In this document: positions 63,816-64,000 of the stretch, in pieces
How the letters are laid out: each line of letters begins with the position of its first letter
How positions within the stretch are numbered: position 1 is the stretch's first letter
Source of the DNA: Liolophura sinensis
Taxonomy: Eukaryota > Mollusca > Polyplacophora > Chitonida > Chitonidae
Length of the DNA stretch: 64,000 bases
Assembly: GCF_032854445.1 (NCBI RefSeq)
Contig: NC_088305.1
Coordinates: 13,687,717-13,751,716 of the forward strand
Reading direction: 5' to 3'
Position numbers and translations under genes: made by a program
Notes under the pieces: generated by a model
What the model saw: the letters and a program-made list of their open reading frames with translations, nothing else
The model's database searches: none
What the model was told of the DNA's origin: nothing

Positions 63816-64000
63816 CACCTGTATGATGGCGCTCGGCAAGCGTTAGCAAAAGGGGCGGGGGTCTAGAGACCGCAGGCCTAAAATACATTCATTCTAAGCC
63901 ATTTGCTATTGCATATAACCAATTATCTGTCACTATACAGTGAATTTGTGATATTCAAGACAATAAGTAACATTGGAAAGCAAGGAACCAGGCTGCTAAA
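63816..64000. other. unassigned right edge
   Basis: Short stretch with no recognisable gene or repeat. Confidence 0.5.

Overview
This is animal nuclear DNA. Every gene is split by GT-AG introns, and all three proteins are bilaterian orthologues. The non-coding sequence is AT-rich and packed with tRNA-derived SINEs, short inverted-repeat elements and minisatellites. The abundant SINE (3' end GTGAAATATTCTTGAGTACG followed by an AATA-rich tail) looks like those of molluscs and brachiopods. I therefore infer a lophotrochozoan, but no species can be named from sequence alone.

Three protein-coding genes account for nearly all the coding sequence. (1) Plus strand, 604-17007: the last 15 coding exons of an Epac (RAPGEF3/4, closest to RAPGEF4) cAMP-activated Rap exchange factor. 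They cover the REM, Ras-association and CDC25-homology domains; the cAMP-binding and DEP exons lie upstream of the window. (2) Plus strand, 28011-47616: a complete SMARCAL1/HARP annealing helicase in 16 coding exons (869 aa). It has an N-terminal RPA-binding motif, one HARP domain, SNF2 motor motifs and a C-terminal PCNA-interacting (PIP) box. (3) Minus strand, 58921-51041: a complete ZNF622 (Rei1-type 60S ribosome assembly factor) in 7 coding exons (428 aa). In all three genes the exon chain was checked by phase: exon lengths sum to an open frame ending at a stop codon.

Layout: 1-17 kb Epac; 17-28 kb intergenic, with SINEs, MITEs and no convincing gene; 28-47.8 kb SMARCAL1; 47.8-51 kb intergenic between convergent genes; 51-59 kb ZNF622; 59-64 kb ZNF622 upstream sequence with two large foldback elements. 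The three genes act in different processes (cAMP/Rap signalling, replication-fork repair, ribosome assembly), and I see no operon-like logic.

The most unusual feature is a set of minisatellites built from splice junctions. Upstream of SMARCAL1 coding exon 8, a 93-bp unit carrying the intron end, the acceptor AG and the first 53 nt of the exon is repeated, with the functional exon as copy 14. After ZNF622 coding exon 4, a 52-bp unit carrying the exon's last 46 nt and its 5' splice donor is repeated about nine times. SMARCAL1 coding exon 3 is preceded by 29 copies of a 76-bp unit with a pyrimidine tract and CAG. An older, decayed donor duplication follows an Epac exon. These arrays put dozens of potential decoy splice sites next to real ones. 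Tandem arrays occupy roughly 10 kb of the 64 kb.
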